Notes: generated from the letters alone by a model not told the origin. 64,000 nt of DNA from BOG-931 sp963781725 (GCA_963781725.1 CAWAGV010000002.1:2294001-2358000), one strand, 5' to 3'; counted from the first letter of the stretch, positions 1 through 9,413 are shown. A program made the numbers and translations.

Positions 1-1050
1 GGCGTAGCCGTAGCCGCCATGAGTCATCACCGCGGTCTGGCAGGCCTTGAAGCCCGCCTCGGCGCCGAGATATTTCGCGGCATTGGCGGCGGGTCCGCAG
101 GGAATGCCGGCGTCGTATTGCCAGGCCGCCTTCATCGCCACGAGTTCGGCGGCTTCAAGCTCCACCCAGCATTGCGCCAGCGGATGCTGGATCCCCTGAT
201 TCTGTCCGATCGGGCGGCCGAACACGACGCGCTCTTTGGCATAGGCGGCGGCGCGCTTGAGCGCGGCACGGCCAAGACCGATCGCCTCGACGGCGACGAG
301 GATGCGCTCCGGATTGAAGCCGTCGATGATGTACCTGAAGCCCTTGCCTTCCTCGCCGATGCGATCTTCGAGCGGGACTTCAAGGTTGTCGATGAACATC
401 TGGTTGGAGTCGACGGCCTTGCGTCCCATCTTCTCGATCTCGCGCACTTCGACATGGCGGCGGTCGAGCGCCGTGAAGAACAGCGACAGGCCGTCGGTGG
501 GCTTCTTGACCTGATCGAGCGGTGTGGTGCGGGTGAGGATGAGCATCCGGTCGGCGATCTGCGCCGTGCTGATCCAGATCTTGGCGCCGTTGATCACGTA
601 ACGGTCGCCGCGGCGTTCGGCGCGCGTCTGCAGCTTTGCGGTTTCGAGACCGGCATTGGGCTCGGTGACCGCGAAACAGGCTTTCTCCTTGCCGGAGACG
701 ACCGGCGGCAGCATGCGCCGCTTCTGCTCCTCGGTGCCATGGACCACGACCGGGTTGAGGCCGAAGATATTCATGTGCACGGCGGACGCGCCGGAAAATC
801 CGGCGCCCGACGCGGCGACGGCATGCATCATCACCGCGGCTTCGCTGACGCCGAGGCCCGATCCGCCATAGGCTTCCGGGATGCAGACGCCGAGCCAGCC
901 GGCTTCCGCCAGCGCGCGATGGAAGTCGTGAGGGAATTCGCCGTCGCTGTCGCGCTTGAGCCAATAGTCGTCGCCGAAGCGTGCGCAAATCTTCTCGACC
1001 GCGTCACGCACCGATTGCTGAAGCTCTGTCGGCGCAAAGTCGATCGGTGT
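1..1050 (-). CDS. acyl-CoA dehydrogenase family protein, C-terminus cut off by the window edge
   Basis: Reading the minus strand from 1050 down to 1 gives an uninterrupted acyl-CoA dehydrogenase: an N-terminal helical part with LGVCIPEAYGGSGLGVSEAA, the FAD-binding middle part with CFAVTEPNAGLETAKLQT, and the helical C-terminal part with the family motif RVVFGRPIGQNQGIQ. Such enzymes oxidise acyl-CoA thioesters with FAD and pass electrons to ETF; the substrate cannot be told. The last stretch (about 50-70 residues by family length) lies beyond the left edge. Family-like sequence (IDFAPTELQQ) begins right at the stop codon of the upstream ABC gene, but I see no ATG there. The first in-frame GTG is at 1011, inside the conserved region, and another is at 1110, inside the ABC gene. 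The start is therefore unresolved. The gene is co-directional with the ABC exporter and probably translationally coupled to it. Confidence 0.85.
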
Positions 1051-2900
1051 TACTCCGCTGCCTGCATTTCTCCGGCGTCGTCGATGAAGCCGCCGGCCTG
1101 CCGGCGCCACATCGCCGCGTAGCGGCCGTCGCGGGCGATCAGCTCGCGATGGGTGCCTTGTTCGATGATACGGCCGTGCTCGAGCACGACAAGGCGGTCC
1201 ATCTGGGCAATCGTGGAGAGCCGGTGCGCGATGGCGATCACCGTCTTGCCTTCCATCAGCGTGCCGAGACTCGACTGGATCGCGGCTTCGACTTCGCTGT
1301 CGAGCGACGATGTCGCCTCGTCGAACACCAGGATCTGCGCGTCCTTGAGGATGACGCGGGCGATGGCGACGCGCTGCCGCTGGCCGCCGGACAGCTTCAC
1401 GCCCCGTTCTCCGACATGGGCGTCGTAGCCGCGCCGGTTGTCCCAATCCTGGAGGTCGAGAATGAAGTCATGCGCGTGCGCGAGCTTGGCGGCACGCACG
1501 ACCTCGTCGTCGCTGGCGTCGGGCTTGCCGTAGCGGATGTTGGCGCGGATCGAACGGTGCAGCAGCGACGTATCCTGGGTCACCACCGAAATCTGCGAGC
1601 GCAGCGATTCCTGCGTCAGGCTCGAAATATCGACACCGTCGATCGCGATCGAGCCGCCTTCGAGCTGGAAGAATCGCAGCAGCAGATTGACCGCCGTCGA
1701 TTTGCCGGCGCCGGAACGGCCGACCAGGCCGATTTTTTCACCGGGCTTTATCGTCAGATTGAAATCCTGCAGCACGCCGATGTCGCGGCCGTAGCCGAAG
1801 CTGACATCCCTGAACGCGATACCGCCCTCACGCACCGTCAACGGCTGGGCGCCGGCGGGGTCGGGCAATTGCAGCGGCTGCGCGATGGTCAGCATGCCTT
1901 CCTGCACGACGCCGATGTCCTCGAAGATTTCGGTGATGCGCAAGGCGATCTGCCGCGACATGTTGGTGAGCTGCAATGTCAGCGGCAGCACCATGGCGAT
2001 GGCGCCGACCTCGACCAGGCCGTAACGCCACAGCAGCAGCGCGATGGCGCCGGAGCCCGCGATCAGCAATGCGTTGAGCATGTCGAGCAGCGCCGCGAAC
2101 GCGGTGAGCAGGCGTTGCGCGCTGGTGAACAGATCGACGTGCCGGTCGACCGCGTTGCGAACGTACTGATCCTCTTCGCGCGCGCGGGCGAACAACTTGA
2201 CCGTGAGGATGTTGGTGTAGCTGTCGACGATGCGGCCCATCAGGGTCGAGCGTGCGATCGAACTGACTTTCGAGCGCTCGCGCATCCGCGGTACGAAGTA
2301 GGTCAGCAGCGCGGCATAGCCCGCGAACCACAGCAGGATCGGCACCGCCAGCCAGCGGTCCGCCGCAGCCGTCATCACCAGCGCCGAGGTGCCGTAAACC
2401 AGGATGTACCAGACCGTGGTGATCGTCGCGGTCAGCGTCGAGCGCACCGACGGCCCGGTTTGCATCACGCGGTTGGAGATGCGGCCGGCAAAATCGTTTT
2501 GAAAGAATGCCCAGCTCTGCCGCACCACATGCCAGTGCGATTGCCAGCGCACCATGCCGGTGAACGGCGCGGCGATCGCCTGGTTGGTGATGAGATAGCG
2601 CGTCAGCATCACCAGCGGCCGGGCGATCAGGACGACGGCCGCCATGCCGGCGAGCCATGGCCAGCTTTTGGCAAGGAACTGGTCGGGCGGCGTCTTTGTC
2701 ACCATGGTGACGACGCGGCCCATGAACCACGGCACCGCGCTGTCGGAGAGCGCGACGAACAACTCGATCACGAACAGCGCCGCGAACAGCCATTTCGCCT
2801 GGCGGGCGAAATGCCACAGGAAAGCGATGAGTTTTGCCGGCGGTTCCGGACGATCCGGGGTCGCCGTCGCAGTCAGGAATCGCTCGAAAAATGCAAACAT
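1050..2900 (-). CDS. ABC exporter half-transporter (membrane domain fused to ATPase)
   Basis: A 616-residue MsbA/LmrA-type exporter subunit that should act as a homodimer in the inner membrane. Residues about 35-330 hold roughly six membrane segments. The ATPase follows with Walker A GRSGAGKS (394-401), signature LSGGQ (503-507), Walker B ILVFDEA (523-529) and an H-loop AHRLS near 560. The substrate (lipid, drug or peptide) cannot be inferred. It starts at an ATG with no obvious Shine-Dalgarno sequence. Its TAA stop directly abuts the acyl-CoA dehydrogenase reading frame. The long reading frame on the opposite strand (roughly 981-3026) has Arg/His/Asp/Gln-rich composition typical of an antisense shadow. 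Confidence 0.93.
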   Translation of the reverse strand: MFAFFERFLTATATPDRPEPPAKLIAFLWHFARQAKWLFAALFVIELFVALSDSAVPWFMGRVVTMVTKTPPDQFLAKSWPWLAGMAAVVLIARPLVMLTRYLITNQAIAAPFTGMVRWQSHWHVVRQSWAFFQNDFAGRISNRVMQTGPSVRSTLTATITTVWYILVYGTSALVMTAAADRWLAVPILLWFAGYAALLTYFVPRMRERSKVSSIARSTLMGRIVDSYTNILTVKLFARAREEDQYVRNAVDRHVDLFTSAQRLLTAFAALLDMLNALLIAGSGAIALLLWRYGLVEVGAIAMVLPLTLQLTNMSRQIALRITEIFEDIGVVQEGMLTIAQPLQLPDPAGAQPLTVREGGIAFRDVSFGYGRDIGVLQDFNLTIKPGEKIGLVGRSGAGKSTAVNLLLRFFQLEGGSIAIDGVDISSLTQESLRSQISVVTQDTSLLHRSIRANIRYGKPDASDDEVVRAAKLAHAHDFILDLQDWDNRRGYDAHVGERGVKLSGGQRQRVAIARVILKDAQILVFDEATSSLDSEVEAAIQSSLGTLMEGKTVIAIAHRLSTIAQMDRLVVLEHGRIIEQGTHRELIARDGRYAAMWRRQAGGFIDDAGEMQAAE

Positions 2901-3081
2901 TTGCTGATGGTTACAGGTCGCACATGGGAGCCGTCAATCGCGGCCCCAAGAGGGCTTGAAGAGGGCTTGGCAAAGGCTTGCACCGTTACGCGGTGTGGCA
3001 TCGCGACAGCGTTGCTGACCTATTAGCGTTCCGCACTCCGTGTCATTTTTCGCGAGGAAGAAACCACCGAGGGGAGGCGTC

Positions 3082-4059
3082 ATGAAGCGAGCGGGATTTG
3101 CCGGCGCACTGATCGCGGCATTGGCGTGGACCGGCCTGGCGCAGGCCGACAGCTTTCCGTCGCATCCGCTCACCATGATGGTCGGCTTTCCGCCCGGCGG
3201 TCCGACTGACACGCTGGCGCGTCTCGTCGCCGACGGAATGAAAAATGCGCTTGGCCAGCCGATCGCGGTTGAAACCGTCAGCGGCGCCAGCGGCACGATT
3301 GCAACGGGCCGGGTCGTTCACGCCGCGCCTGACGGTTACACCATCGGCATCGGACAATGGTCCAGCCACGTCGGATCGCCGGCGATCTATCGGCTCGACT
3401 ATGACATCATCAAGGATCTTCAGCCGATTGCGCTGCTGGCCTATTCGCCGCTGTGGATTCTCGGCAAGAGCGCGCTGCCACCCGACAACATCACCGATCT
3501 GATGTCATGGCTGAAGGCGCGAAAGGAGCCCGGCACGTTCGGCACCGTGGGTACGGGCAGTGCGGCGCAGCTTTGCGCCTATTACTTCGCCCAGAAAACC
3601 CAAACGCACTTTGCGTATGTGCCCTATCGCGGCGCCGCGCCGGCGCTTCAGGATCTGATTGGCGGACAGATCGATATGTCGTGCCTTGAAGCGTCAGCGA
3701 CGCTTCCAAGCGTACAGGCAGGAAAGATCAAAGCCTACGCGGTGATGAGCAAGGAACGCTGGACGAAATCGCCGAACACGCCGACGATGATCGAGTCCGG
3801 CGTGCCCGGATTGAGCATCTCGTTCTGGCACGGATTGTGGACCACGAAAGGCACGCCGAAAGCTGTGGTCGATAAGCTGGTCGCTGGCGTCATGACAGCA
3901 CTGGCCGACCCGGCGGTGAAGCAGCGGATCGAAGGCCTCGGCATGGTGATCTTCCCGCGCGACCAGCAGAGCCCCGCGGCGCTTCTTGCATATCATCAGG
4001 CAGAACTCGACAAATGGTGGCCGGTGATCAAGGACGCCGGCATCAAGGCCGAAGAGTAA
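3082..4059 (+). CDS. Bug/TctC-family periplasmic substrate-binding protein
   Basis: A 325-residue tripartite-tricarboxylate-transporter receptor of the Bug family, which bind small carboxylates or aromatic acids in the periplasm. The start is the ATG at 3082, preceded by a strong GAGGGGAGG ribosome site; it gives a clear Sec signal peptide (cleavage near AQA-DS, about residue 23). Family motifs are VGFPPGGPTDTLAR near residues 35-48 and HAAPDGYTIGIG near 85-96. No TctA/TctB membrane partner is nearby, so it is an orphan receptor. Its 3' end overlaps a convergent small gene by 17 bp. Confidence 0.92.
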   Translation: MKRAGFAGALIAALAWTGLAQADSFPSHPLTMMVGFPPGGPTDTLARLVADGMKNALGQPIAVETVSGASGTIATGRVVHAAPDGYTIGIGQWSSHVGSPAIYRLDYDIIKDLQPIALLAYSPLWILGKSALPPDNITDLMSWLKARKEPGTFGTVGTGSAAQLCAYYFAQKTQTHFAYVPYRGAAPALQDLIGGQIDMSCLEASATLPSVQAGKIKAYAVMSKERWTKSPNTPTMIESGVPGLSISFWHGLWTTKGTPKAVVDKLVAGVMTALADPAVKQRIEGLGMVIFPRDQQSPAALLAYHQAELDKWWPVIKDAGIKAEE

Positions 4060-4303
4060 CGGTTCCTCGCAGTCGCGGCGCGCAGAACGCGGCGGAGTGC
4101 GCGCCACATGCCGTGAGCGTTGTTTTGATCGGCGCAGCCGATTGTGCGCGCGCGACGCCGAACGATACGGCGGTCGCGGCGACGATCAGCGAGAAGGCCA
4201 ATGCCAGCGTTGCGATCAATTCAATTCCGGCGGTGCGTTTTCTCGATAATGATTTTTCAGAATTGGGAGACGCAAAACCGACCTTCCCGGTCAGCGCAGT
4301 CAT
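4043..4303 (-). CDS. small single-pass membrane protein, unknown function
   Basis: An 86-residue protein that I do not recognise. It has a basic N-terminus (SEKSLSRKRTAG), one hydrophobic segment (about residues 27-49, IELIATLALAFSLIVAATAV), and a short Cys-containing tail after ARAQS. The layout fits either a type II membrane anchor or a signal peptide cut after ARAQS. The gene is supported by its ATG start and by a perfect TTAA-N7-TTAA CtrA-type site about 100 bp upstream (4405-4419), which would place it in the cell-cycle/motility regulon. It is not a Flp pilin, since the GxxxxEY motif is absent. It converges on the Bug gene with a 17-bp overlap. Confidence 0.6.
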   Translation of the reverse strand: MTALTGKVGFASPNSEKSLSRKRTAGIELIATLALAFSLIVAATAVSFGVARAQSAAPIKTTLTACGAHSAAFCAPRLRGTVTLRP

Positions 4304-4404
4304 GGTCGTTTCATCCTTCGCGAATCAGTGCGTTGCGTTATCTCAATGTCGCATCGGACTGGGGCGAAGCCGTTGAGGAATAAAGGCGATTCGGTGTTTT
4401 TTGG

Positions 4405-4419
4405 TTAATGGATGGTTAA
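4405..4419 (-). promoter_or_regulatory. perfect CtrA-type binding site
   Basis: The sequence is TTAA-TGGATGG-TTAA; read toward the downstream gene it contains TTAACCAT followed by a second TTAACC. This matches the alphaproteobacterial CtrA consensus TTAA-N7-TTAA exactly. It lies about 100 bp upstream of the small membrane protein gene starting at 4303. The GST gene on the other side points the same way and ends at 4467, so the site can only serve the 86-residue gene. CtrA binding is inferred from the motif only. Confidence 0.55.
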
Positions 4420-4466
4420 TACGACAAGCCTCGCCGGTGATTTAGTACCGGTGTGGCAAATAAGAC

Positions 4467-5093
4467 TCAGGCGTCCGCGGTGGCGGGGGTGTACTCCATG
4501 GTCACGTGCCTCGGCTCGGCGGCGACGCGCGCCAGCCAGGCCCGGATCGCCGGAAACGCCGTGAGGTCGTAGTCGCACTGATCGGCGACGTGGGTATAGG
4601 CGTACAGCGCGATGTCCGCGATGGTGTAGCGGTCGGCGGCGAAGAAGTCGTGCACGGCAAGATGTTTCTCCATCACGCCCAGCGCGCGATGGCCTTCTTC
4701 CATCCAGTCCTCGAACGCGTGCTGTTGCAGATCGCGGCCGCCTTTTATCAGTGTCAGCCAGAAATAGGCCGCGCCGAGATTCGGTTCGAGGCTATGCTGC
4801 TCGAAGAACATCCATTGCATCGCGTCGGCGCGATCCATGCGGTCTTCCGGCGCCAGCGCTGCGCCGCCGGCGATATACCACAGGATGGCATTGGATTCGG
4901 CGAGATACCGGCCGGGCGCCAGCTCAAGCAGCGGCACCTGACCGTTGGGATTTTTCGCCAGGAATTCCGGGGTGTGGCTTTCGCCCTTGAGGATGTCGAT
5001 TTCGACGAGCCGGTAGGGAATGCCGAGCTGCGCCAGCGCCAGCCGCACCTTGTAGCTGTTCCCCGAACGCTGCATCGAATAGAGCGTAAACAT
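4467..5093 (-). CDS. glutathione S-transferase
   Basis: A 208-residue cytosolic GST. The N-terminal thioredoxin-like domain begins MFTLYSMQRSGNSYKVRLAL, has the cis-Pro glutathione-binding region NPNGQVPLLE near residue 60, and then AESNAILWYIA. The all-helical C-terminal domain contains FFAADRYTIADIALYAY, the N-capping box typical of GSTs. The ATG at 5093 is preferred because it matches the family N-terminus; an upstream TTG at 5129 would add 12 residues without a ribosome site. Substrate unknown. Confidence 0.9.
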   Translation of the reverse strand: MFTLYSMQRSGNSYKVRLALAQLGIPYRLVEIDILKGESHTPEFLAKNPNGQVPLLELAPGRYLAESNAILWYIAGGAALAPEDRMDRADAMQWMFFEQHSLEPNLGAAYFWLTLIKGGRDLQQHAFEDWMEEGHRALGVMEKHLAVHDFFAADRYTIADIALYAYTHVADQCDYDLTAFPAIRAWLARVAAEPRHVTMEYTPATADA

Positions 5094-5285
5094 CGTCAGC
5101 CCCAGGCTGTTCCGCGGCGGATTCGCCAACCGTTGAGGTGTTACGAATTGAACGCGGCTATGTCGTGACGGCGCGTTTCCACACTGGCTTTGTCATTCTA
5201 GCCGATGCGGCGGGGAAAGCCATTGCGGACCAAATACGCGGGTTTGTTAAGCCGGTATTAGAATTCGGTCCCCACGATAGTACGC

Positions 5286-6635
5286 ATGTCGACAATCAGC
5301 CCGCCGCTGCCTGACGCCGCCGAATCGGCACTCAAGACATCGGCACTCAAGACCCCGGCGCTCAAGACCCCGGCGCCATTCGATCGCGCATTGCGGCGGC
5401 AGTCTTATCTGCTTCGTGTCGGCGAAATGGCGGCGCTGATCGTGTTTCTCAGCTTCTGCGTGATGTGGGTGCAGTGGCAGACGGCGGGTCCGGGATTCTA
5501 TCCGGTGTCGGGAGACTTCACCGGCTTTTGGACCGCCGGCGAACTGGCGCTCGAGGGGCATCCTGCCGACGCCTATCGCGAGATGCCGCACTTCTTCAAG
5601 GAACTGGCGCTGCACGGCGACACCACGCGGCTCTATATTTCGTTTTTCTACCCGCCGATTTTCATGCTGCTGTGCGCGGGCTTTGCCTTGCTCAATTATT
5701 TCCCGGCTCTGTGCCTGTGGCTCGGCGCGACGCTGATCGGTTACGCCGCTGCGCTTCGCGGCATGTTGCCGAAGAGCCTCGGCAAGGGCGCCAATCTTTG
5801 GGTGCTGTTTCTCGGCTACCCGGCGGTGATGGTGAATATCGGCTTTGGCCAGAACGGATTCCTTAGCGCGGGCCTGTTGGGCGGAGCGGCGGTCTGGCTC
5901 GACCGGCGGCCCGAGCTCGCGGGCATCTGCCTTGGCTGTTTGTCCTACAAGCCGCAGCTCGGCATCATCGTGCCGCTGGCGCTGGCGGTCGCGCGGCGCT
6001 GGCGTGTGTTCGCCGTGGCGTCCATCACGGTGATCGTCATCGTCGCGGCTTCGACGCTGGTGTTCGGCGTCGATATCTGGCCGCCGTTTTTCGCCGATAT
6101 GGCCGTGGCGAAACACAACTGGATGGAAGCGCCGATCCCGGCCTATTTGCAGTTTTTCATCACCGTTTTTGGCGCGGTGCGCCTGCACGGCGGCGCGTTG
6201 CCGCTGGCTTATGCGCTCCAGGCGGTCGTCACCGTTGCCGCAATGGTCCTGCTGATCGGCGCGCTGCTGATGCGTCCGGCTGGCGCGCGGTCGGGAACGG
6301 CGGAAGGCGCGGCGATTGCGGCATGTGTGCCGTTCTGCTCCCCGTTCATGCTCGAATACGATCTGGTCATTCTGGCGGTACCGATGGCATGGCTGCTCGG
6401 TGAGGCATTGCGGGACGGTTTCCGGACCGGCGAGCGCGCGGCGCTGGTCGCGACGTTTCTTGCACCGGCCCTGTTCAAGATCTCGGCCTTCGACAATGCA
6501 CTGAAGCTCGGCGTCATTGCCGCCGCGGCGTTGCTGTTTATAGTTGTGCTGCGGCGAATGATGAGCCCGGCGCGCGTTGCACCTACGCTGGGGCTTTCTT
6601 CGCCATCAGCGGACTACGCCGCGACGACGGCTTAA
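5286..6635 (+). CDS. GT87 (DUF2029) polyprenyl-phosphate-dependent membrane glycosyltransferase
   Basis: A 449-residue multi-pass membrane protein of about ten segments. The stretch GFGQNGFLSAGLLGG followed by RPELAGICLG and YKPQLG is typical of GT87/DUF2029 mannosyl- or arabinosyltransferase-like proteins, which use a polyprenyl-phosphate sugar on the periplasmic side. The cytoplasmic N-terminus carries a short repeat (ALKTSALKTPALKTPAP, residues 15-31) encoded by near-identical 12-bp units. It converges with the GT2-GtrA gene, whose stop is one base away. That enzyme could make the polyprenyl-phosphate sugar donor, so the pair may work together on envelope glycosylation; this is inference. 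Confidence 0.82.
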   Translation: MSTISPPLPDAAESALKTSALKTPALKTPAPFDRALRRQSYLLRVGEMAALIVFLSFCVMWVQWQTAGPGFYPVSGDFTGFWTAGELALEGHPADAYREMPHFFKELALHGDTTRLYISFFYPPIFMLLCAGFALLNYFPALCLWLGATLIGYAAALRGMLPKSLGKGANLWVLFLGYPAVMVNIGFGQNGFLSAGLLGGAAVWLDRRPELAGICLGCLSYKPQLGIIVPLALAVARRWRVFAVASITVIVIVAASTLVFGVDIWPPFFADMAVAKHNWMEAPIPAYLQFFITVFGAVRLHGGALPLAYALQAVVTVAAMVLLIGALLMRPAGARSGTAEGAAIAACVPFCSPFMLEYDLVILAVPMAWLLGEALRDGFRTGERAALVATFLAPALFKISAFDNALKLGVIAAAALLFIVVLRRMMSPARVAPTLGLSSPSADYAATTA

Positions 6636-6636
6636 G

Positions 6637-7872
6637 TCAGCGACCGCCGGCGGTCGTTCTCGTTCCGGGTTGAACGATCATCGCGGCGCTGTCGTCGGTG
6701 GCCGGCCGATCGGCCAACCGCACGTTTTTCCAGGTGAAGATCGATGTCGCGGTGTAGTTCCAGATCGCGCCCATGAAAATTCCAGCGGTGGCGGCAAGCC
6801 ACCAGGTGTATTTTTGCTGGAACAGCACGGCGGCAATGCCGACATTCGCGACCATGCCGACCACACAAACGGTGCAGAAGCTGACCAGGCCGCGCAGCAG
6901 CGGCCAGAACCCGCGCAGGCGCATGTCGCGATAGGTCAGCATGTTGTTGAGGAAGAAGTTGAATCCCATCGCGACCATCGCGGCGCATGGGTTCGCCACG
7001 ACAAACGAAACGCCGGCGAAGCGATTGAGCAGCGCCAGCACGGCCAGATGCACGAACAGCCCAACACCGCCGACCGACGCAAACATGACGAAGCGAAGCG
7101 GAATCACGTGCCCGATGATCTTGTCGATCAGCAGTGCGAGATAATCGACGATGGCGATCAGGTCGAGCTTGCTTTCGCCGTGCAGGCGGGTCCGAAACGT
7201 GTAGGGGATTTCCTTGACGCGCAGGGCGCGGCCGGACAGCAGGATGTCGAGTAGAATTTTGTAGCCTTGCGTCGAAAGGCGGCGCACCACCTGATCGAAC
7301 GCGCTTCGCCTGATCATGAAAAAGCCGCTCATCGGATCCGTCAGCGGTGTTTTCAGGACGTAGTCGGCAAGCCTTGTCGCCAGCCGGCTGAACACCAGGC
7401 GCTCCTTCGTCCATTCGCCGACGCTTCCCAATTCCATGTAGCGCGAGGCGACGACGATGTCGTAGTCGGGCGTGCTCAACTGCGCGAGCATTTTGGGCAG
7501 CAGCGTCTCGTCGTGCTGCAGATCGCAATCCATCACCGCGATGAGCGGCGAACTGGTCGCCAGAATCCCTTCGACGACCGCCGAAGCCAGGCCGCGGCGG
7601 CCGATGCGGTGCAGGAAGCGCACCCGCGGATCGGAGCGGCTGATGGTGCGCAACGTGTCGAGGGTGCCGTCCCGGGAATCGTCGTCGACGAAGACGACTT
7701 CCCAGGCGATGCCTTCAAGGCAACGGCCGAGGCGGGCCACCAGCTCGCGGACGTTGTCGCGCTCGTTAAAGGTCGGAACGACGATGGACAGAACCGGAAA
7801 CGCCTCGCCGCTATGAAGCGGGTGTGTGCGGTCTGTGGAAACGGCGTTCGATAATTCGGCGCTGGCGATCAT
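6637..7872 (-). CDS. GT2 polyprenyl-phosphate glycosyltransferase with C-terminal GtrA-like membrane domain
   Basis: A 411-residue dolichol-phosphate-mannose-synthase-like enzyme. The GT-A catalytic domain (about residues 26-260) shows SIVVPTFNERDN, the nucleotide-binding DDDS (63-66) and the DCDLQH motif (115-120) that stands for DxD. Residues about 280-395 form four membrane segments typical of the GtrA/flippase-like domain. Enzymes of this fused type make polyprenyl-phosphate sugars and may help move them across the membrane. It is convergent with the GT87 gene with a one-base gap. Confidence 0.88.
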   Translation of the reverse strand: MIASAELSNAVSTDRTHPLHSGEAFPVLSIVVPTFNERDNVRELVARLGRCLEGIAWEVVFVDDDSRDGTLDTLRTISRSDPRVRFLHRIGRRGLASAVVEGILATSSPLIAVMDCDLQHDETLLPKMLAQLSTPDYDIVVASRYMELGSVGEWTKERLVFSRLATRLADYVLKTPLTDPMSGFFMIRRSAFDQVVRRLSTQGYKILLDILLSGRALRVKEIPYTFRTRLHGESKLDLIAIVDYLALLIDKIIGHVIPLRFVMFASVGGVGLFVHLAVLALLNRFAGVSFVVANPCAAMVAMGFNFFLNNMLTYRDMRLRGFWPLLRGLVSFCTVCVVGMVANVGIAAVLFQQKYTWWLAATAGIFMGAIWNYTATSIFTWKNVRLADRPATDDSAAMIVQPGTRTTAGGR

Positions 7873-8165
7873 GTCGGCGTGGGTCGGTGGTGTGAAGCGA
7901 GCCGACTTTGCGCGGGATCGTTAAATCCCCGGTTAAGGGTCGCGATAACCCGGATTTCGCAGGAGTTTCGATGGGTTACTGGCCGGCGCGGCCGCAGCCG
8001 CGAGGCGCTGCGGCGGCATGCCCGGCGCAGTGTTGCCCGGGAAGCGCGCCGAGGAAGAAATGCCGTAGAAGTGAGGCTGTTTGCAGGGTTTTACGCTTGC
8101 CTGCGGTCGGCCCGGGCTATACCAAGCACGCGCCCTGAAACCCGAGACTTGGAGGAGACTCAGAA
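7873..8165. other. intergenic region upstream of the aminotransferase
   Basis: Divergent spacer of 293 bp between the GT2 gene and the aminotransferase. It contains two TTAA tetramers (7921-7924 and 7933-7936) spaced by 8 bases rather than the 7 of a CtrA site. A GGAGGAG ribosome site lies at about 8151-8157. Reading frames inside have shadow-like composition, and I see no gene. Confidence 0.5.
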
Positions 8166-9371
8166 ATGGCCTTTATCGCGGACCAGATCATGCGCATTAA
8201 GCCGTCGGCAACCATTGCCGTCACGGACAAAGCGCGTGCGCTGAAAGCCGCGGGCCGCGACGTCATCGGTCTCGGCGCCGGCGAGCCGGATTTCGACACG
8301 CCGGACAACATCAAGGAAGCGGCGATCAAGGCGATCCGCGACGGCAAGGCGGCGAAGTACACCGCCGTTGACGGCATTGCCGAGCTGAAGGCCGCGGTCG
8401 CCACCAAGTTCAAGCGCGAGAACCAGCTCGACTACAAGCCGTCGCAGATCATCATCGGCACCGGCGGCAAGCAGGTGCTTTATAACGCGCTGATCGCGAC
8501 GCTTAATCCGGGCGACGAGGTGATCATCCCGGCGCCGTATTGGGTCAGCTATCCGGACATGGTGATGCTCGCCGGCGGAACGCCGGTCGAGGTCGTCACC
8601 ACGATGGACTCCGGCTACAAGATGAGTGCGGAGCAGCTTGAGAAGGCGATCACACCAAAGACCAAGTGGATCATCTTCAACTCGCCGTCGAATCCGACGG
8701 GCGCCGCCTACACCAAGGCCGAGCTGAAAGCCGTCACCGACGTGCTGGTGCGGTATCCGCATGTTCATGTCATGTCGGACGATATGTACGAGCATCTGGT
8801 GTATGATGACTTCGAGTTCTGGTCGCCGGCGCAGCTCGAGCCGCGGCTCTACGAGCGAACGCTGACGGTCAACGGCTGCTCGAAAGCCTACTGCATGACC
8901 GGCTGGCGCATCGGCTATGCCGGTGGCCCGGAGAAGCTGATCAAGACCATGGCGATGATCCAGTCGCAATCGACGTCAAATCCGACGGCGGTGGCGCAAT
9001 GGGCCGCGGTCGAGGCGCTCAACGGGCCGCAGGACTTCATTGCCAAGCACAACAAGATCTTCAAGGAGCGGCGCGACCTGTGCGTATCGATGCTGAATCA
9101 GGCGCGCGGTCTGCAGTGTCCGAAGCCGGAAGGCGCATTCTACGTCTATCCGTCCTGCAAAGGTGCGATCGGCAAGACCGCGCCGAACGGCAAGAAGCTC
9201 GCCAACGACGAGGATTTCGTGACCGAGCTGCTTGAGGCGGAAGGTGTGGCGGTGGTGCAGGGGACGCCGTTCGGCGTCGGCCCGGCGTTCCGCATCTCCT
9301 ACGCGACGGCGACCAGCGCGCTTGAGGAAGCGTGCACGCGGATCCAGCGCTTCTGCGGAAATTTGCAGTAA
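8166..9371 (+). CDS. aatA: aspartate aminotransferase (PLP fold type I)
   Basis: A 401-residue class I aminotransferase that interconverts aspartate and 2-oxoglutarate with oxaloacetate and glutamate in the cytoplasm. Visible features are GAGEPDFDTP (38-47), TGGKQVLYNAL (99-109), NSPSNPTGA (172-180), the PLP-binding lysine K240 in CSKAYCMTGWRIGYAGG, and the C-terminal FRISYATA carboxylate-binding arginine. It is full-length for subgroup I-gamma enzymes of alphaproteobacteria. It has a strong upstream GGAGGAG and is followed by a strong hairpin. Confidence 0.92.
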   Translation: MAFIADQIMRIKPSATIAVTDKARALKAAGRDVIGLGAGEPDFDTPDNIKEAAIKAIRDGKAAKYTAVDGIAELKAAVATKFKRENQLDYKPSQIIIGTGGKQVLYNALIATLNPGDEVIIPAPYWVSYPDMVMLAGGTPVEVVTTMDSGYKMSAEQLEKAITPKTKWIIFNSPSNPTGAAYTKAELKAVTDVLVRYPHVHVMSDDMYEHLVYDDFEFWSPAQLEPRLYERTLTVNGCSKAYCMTGWRIGYAGGPEKLIKTMAMIQSQSTSNPTAVAQWAAVEALNGPQDFIAKHNKIFKERRDLCVSMLNQARGLQCPKPEGAFYVYPSCKGAIGKTAPNGKKLANDEDFVTELLEAEGVAVVQGTPFGVGPAFRISYATATSALEEACTRIQRFCGNLQ

Positions 9372-9380
9372 CTGCCTTGG

Positions 9381-9413
9381 TCATTCCGGGTGCACGCCGT
9401 GCGCCCGGAATGA
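9381..9413. repeat. 15-bp-stem hairpin (REP-like element or terminator)
   Basis: TCATTCCGGGTGCAC and GTGCGCCCGGAATGA form a 15-bp stem with one G-T pair around a GCC loop, 10 bp after the aminotransferase stop. There is no T-run after it. The CATTCCGGG...CCCGGAATG core resembles a dispersed hairpin repeat that I know from Bradyrhizobium-like genomes. It could stop transcription from aatA or just protect its 3' end. Confidence 0.6.

Noticed and set aside
981..3026. 681-codon open frame on the plus strand opposite the ABC exporter
   Set aside because: It is rich in Arg, His, Asp and Gln with no recognisable domain, and lies wholly antisense to a clear ABC transporter; a high-GC shadow.
5247..6188. 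313-codon minus-strand frame opposite the GT87 gene
   Set aside because: Charged, low-complexity composition typical of antisense frames; the plus strand encodes a coherent membrane protein.
7921..7936. TTAA...TTAA pair upstream of the GT2 gene as a CtrA site
   Set aside because: The spacing is 8 bases, not 7, so it does not fit the CtrA consensus.
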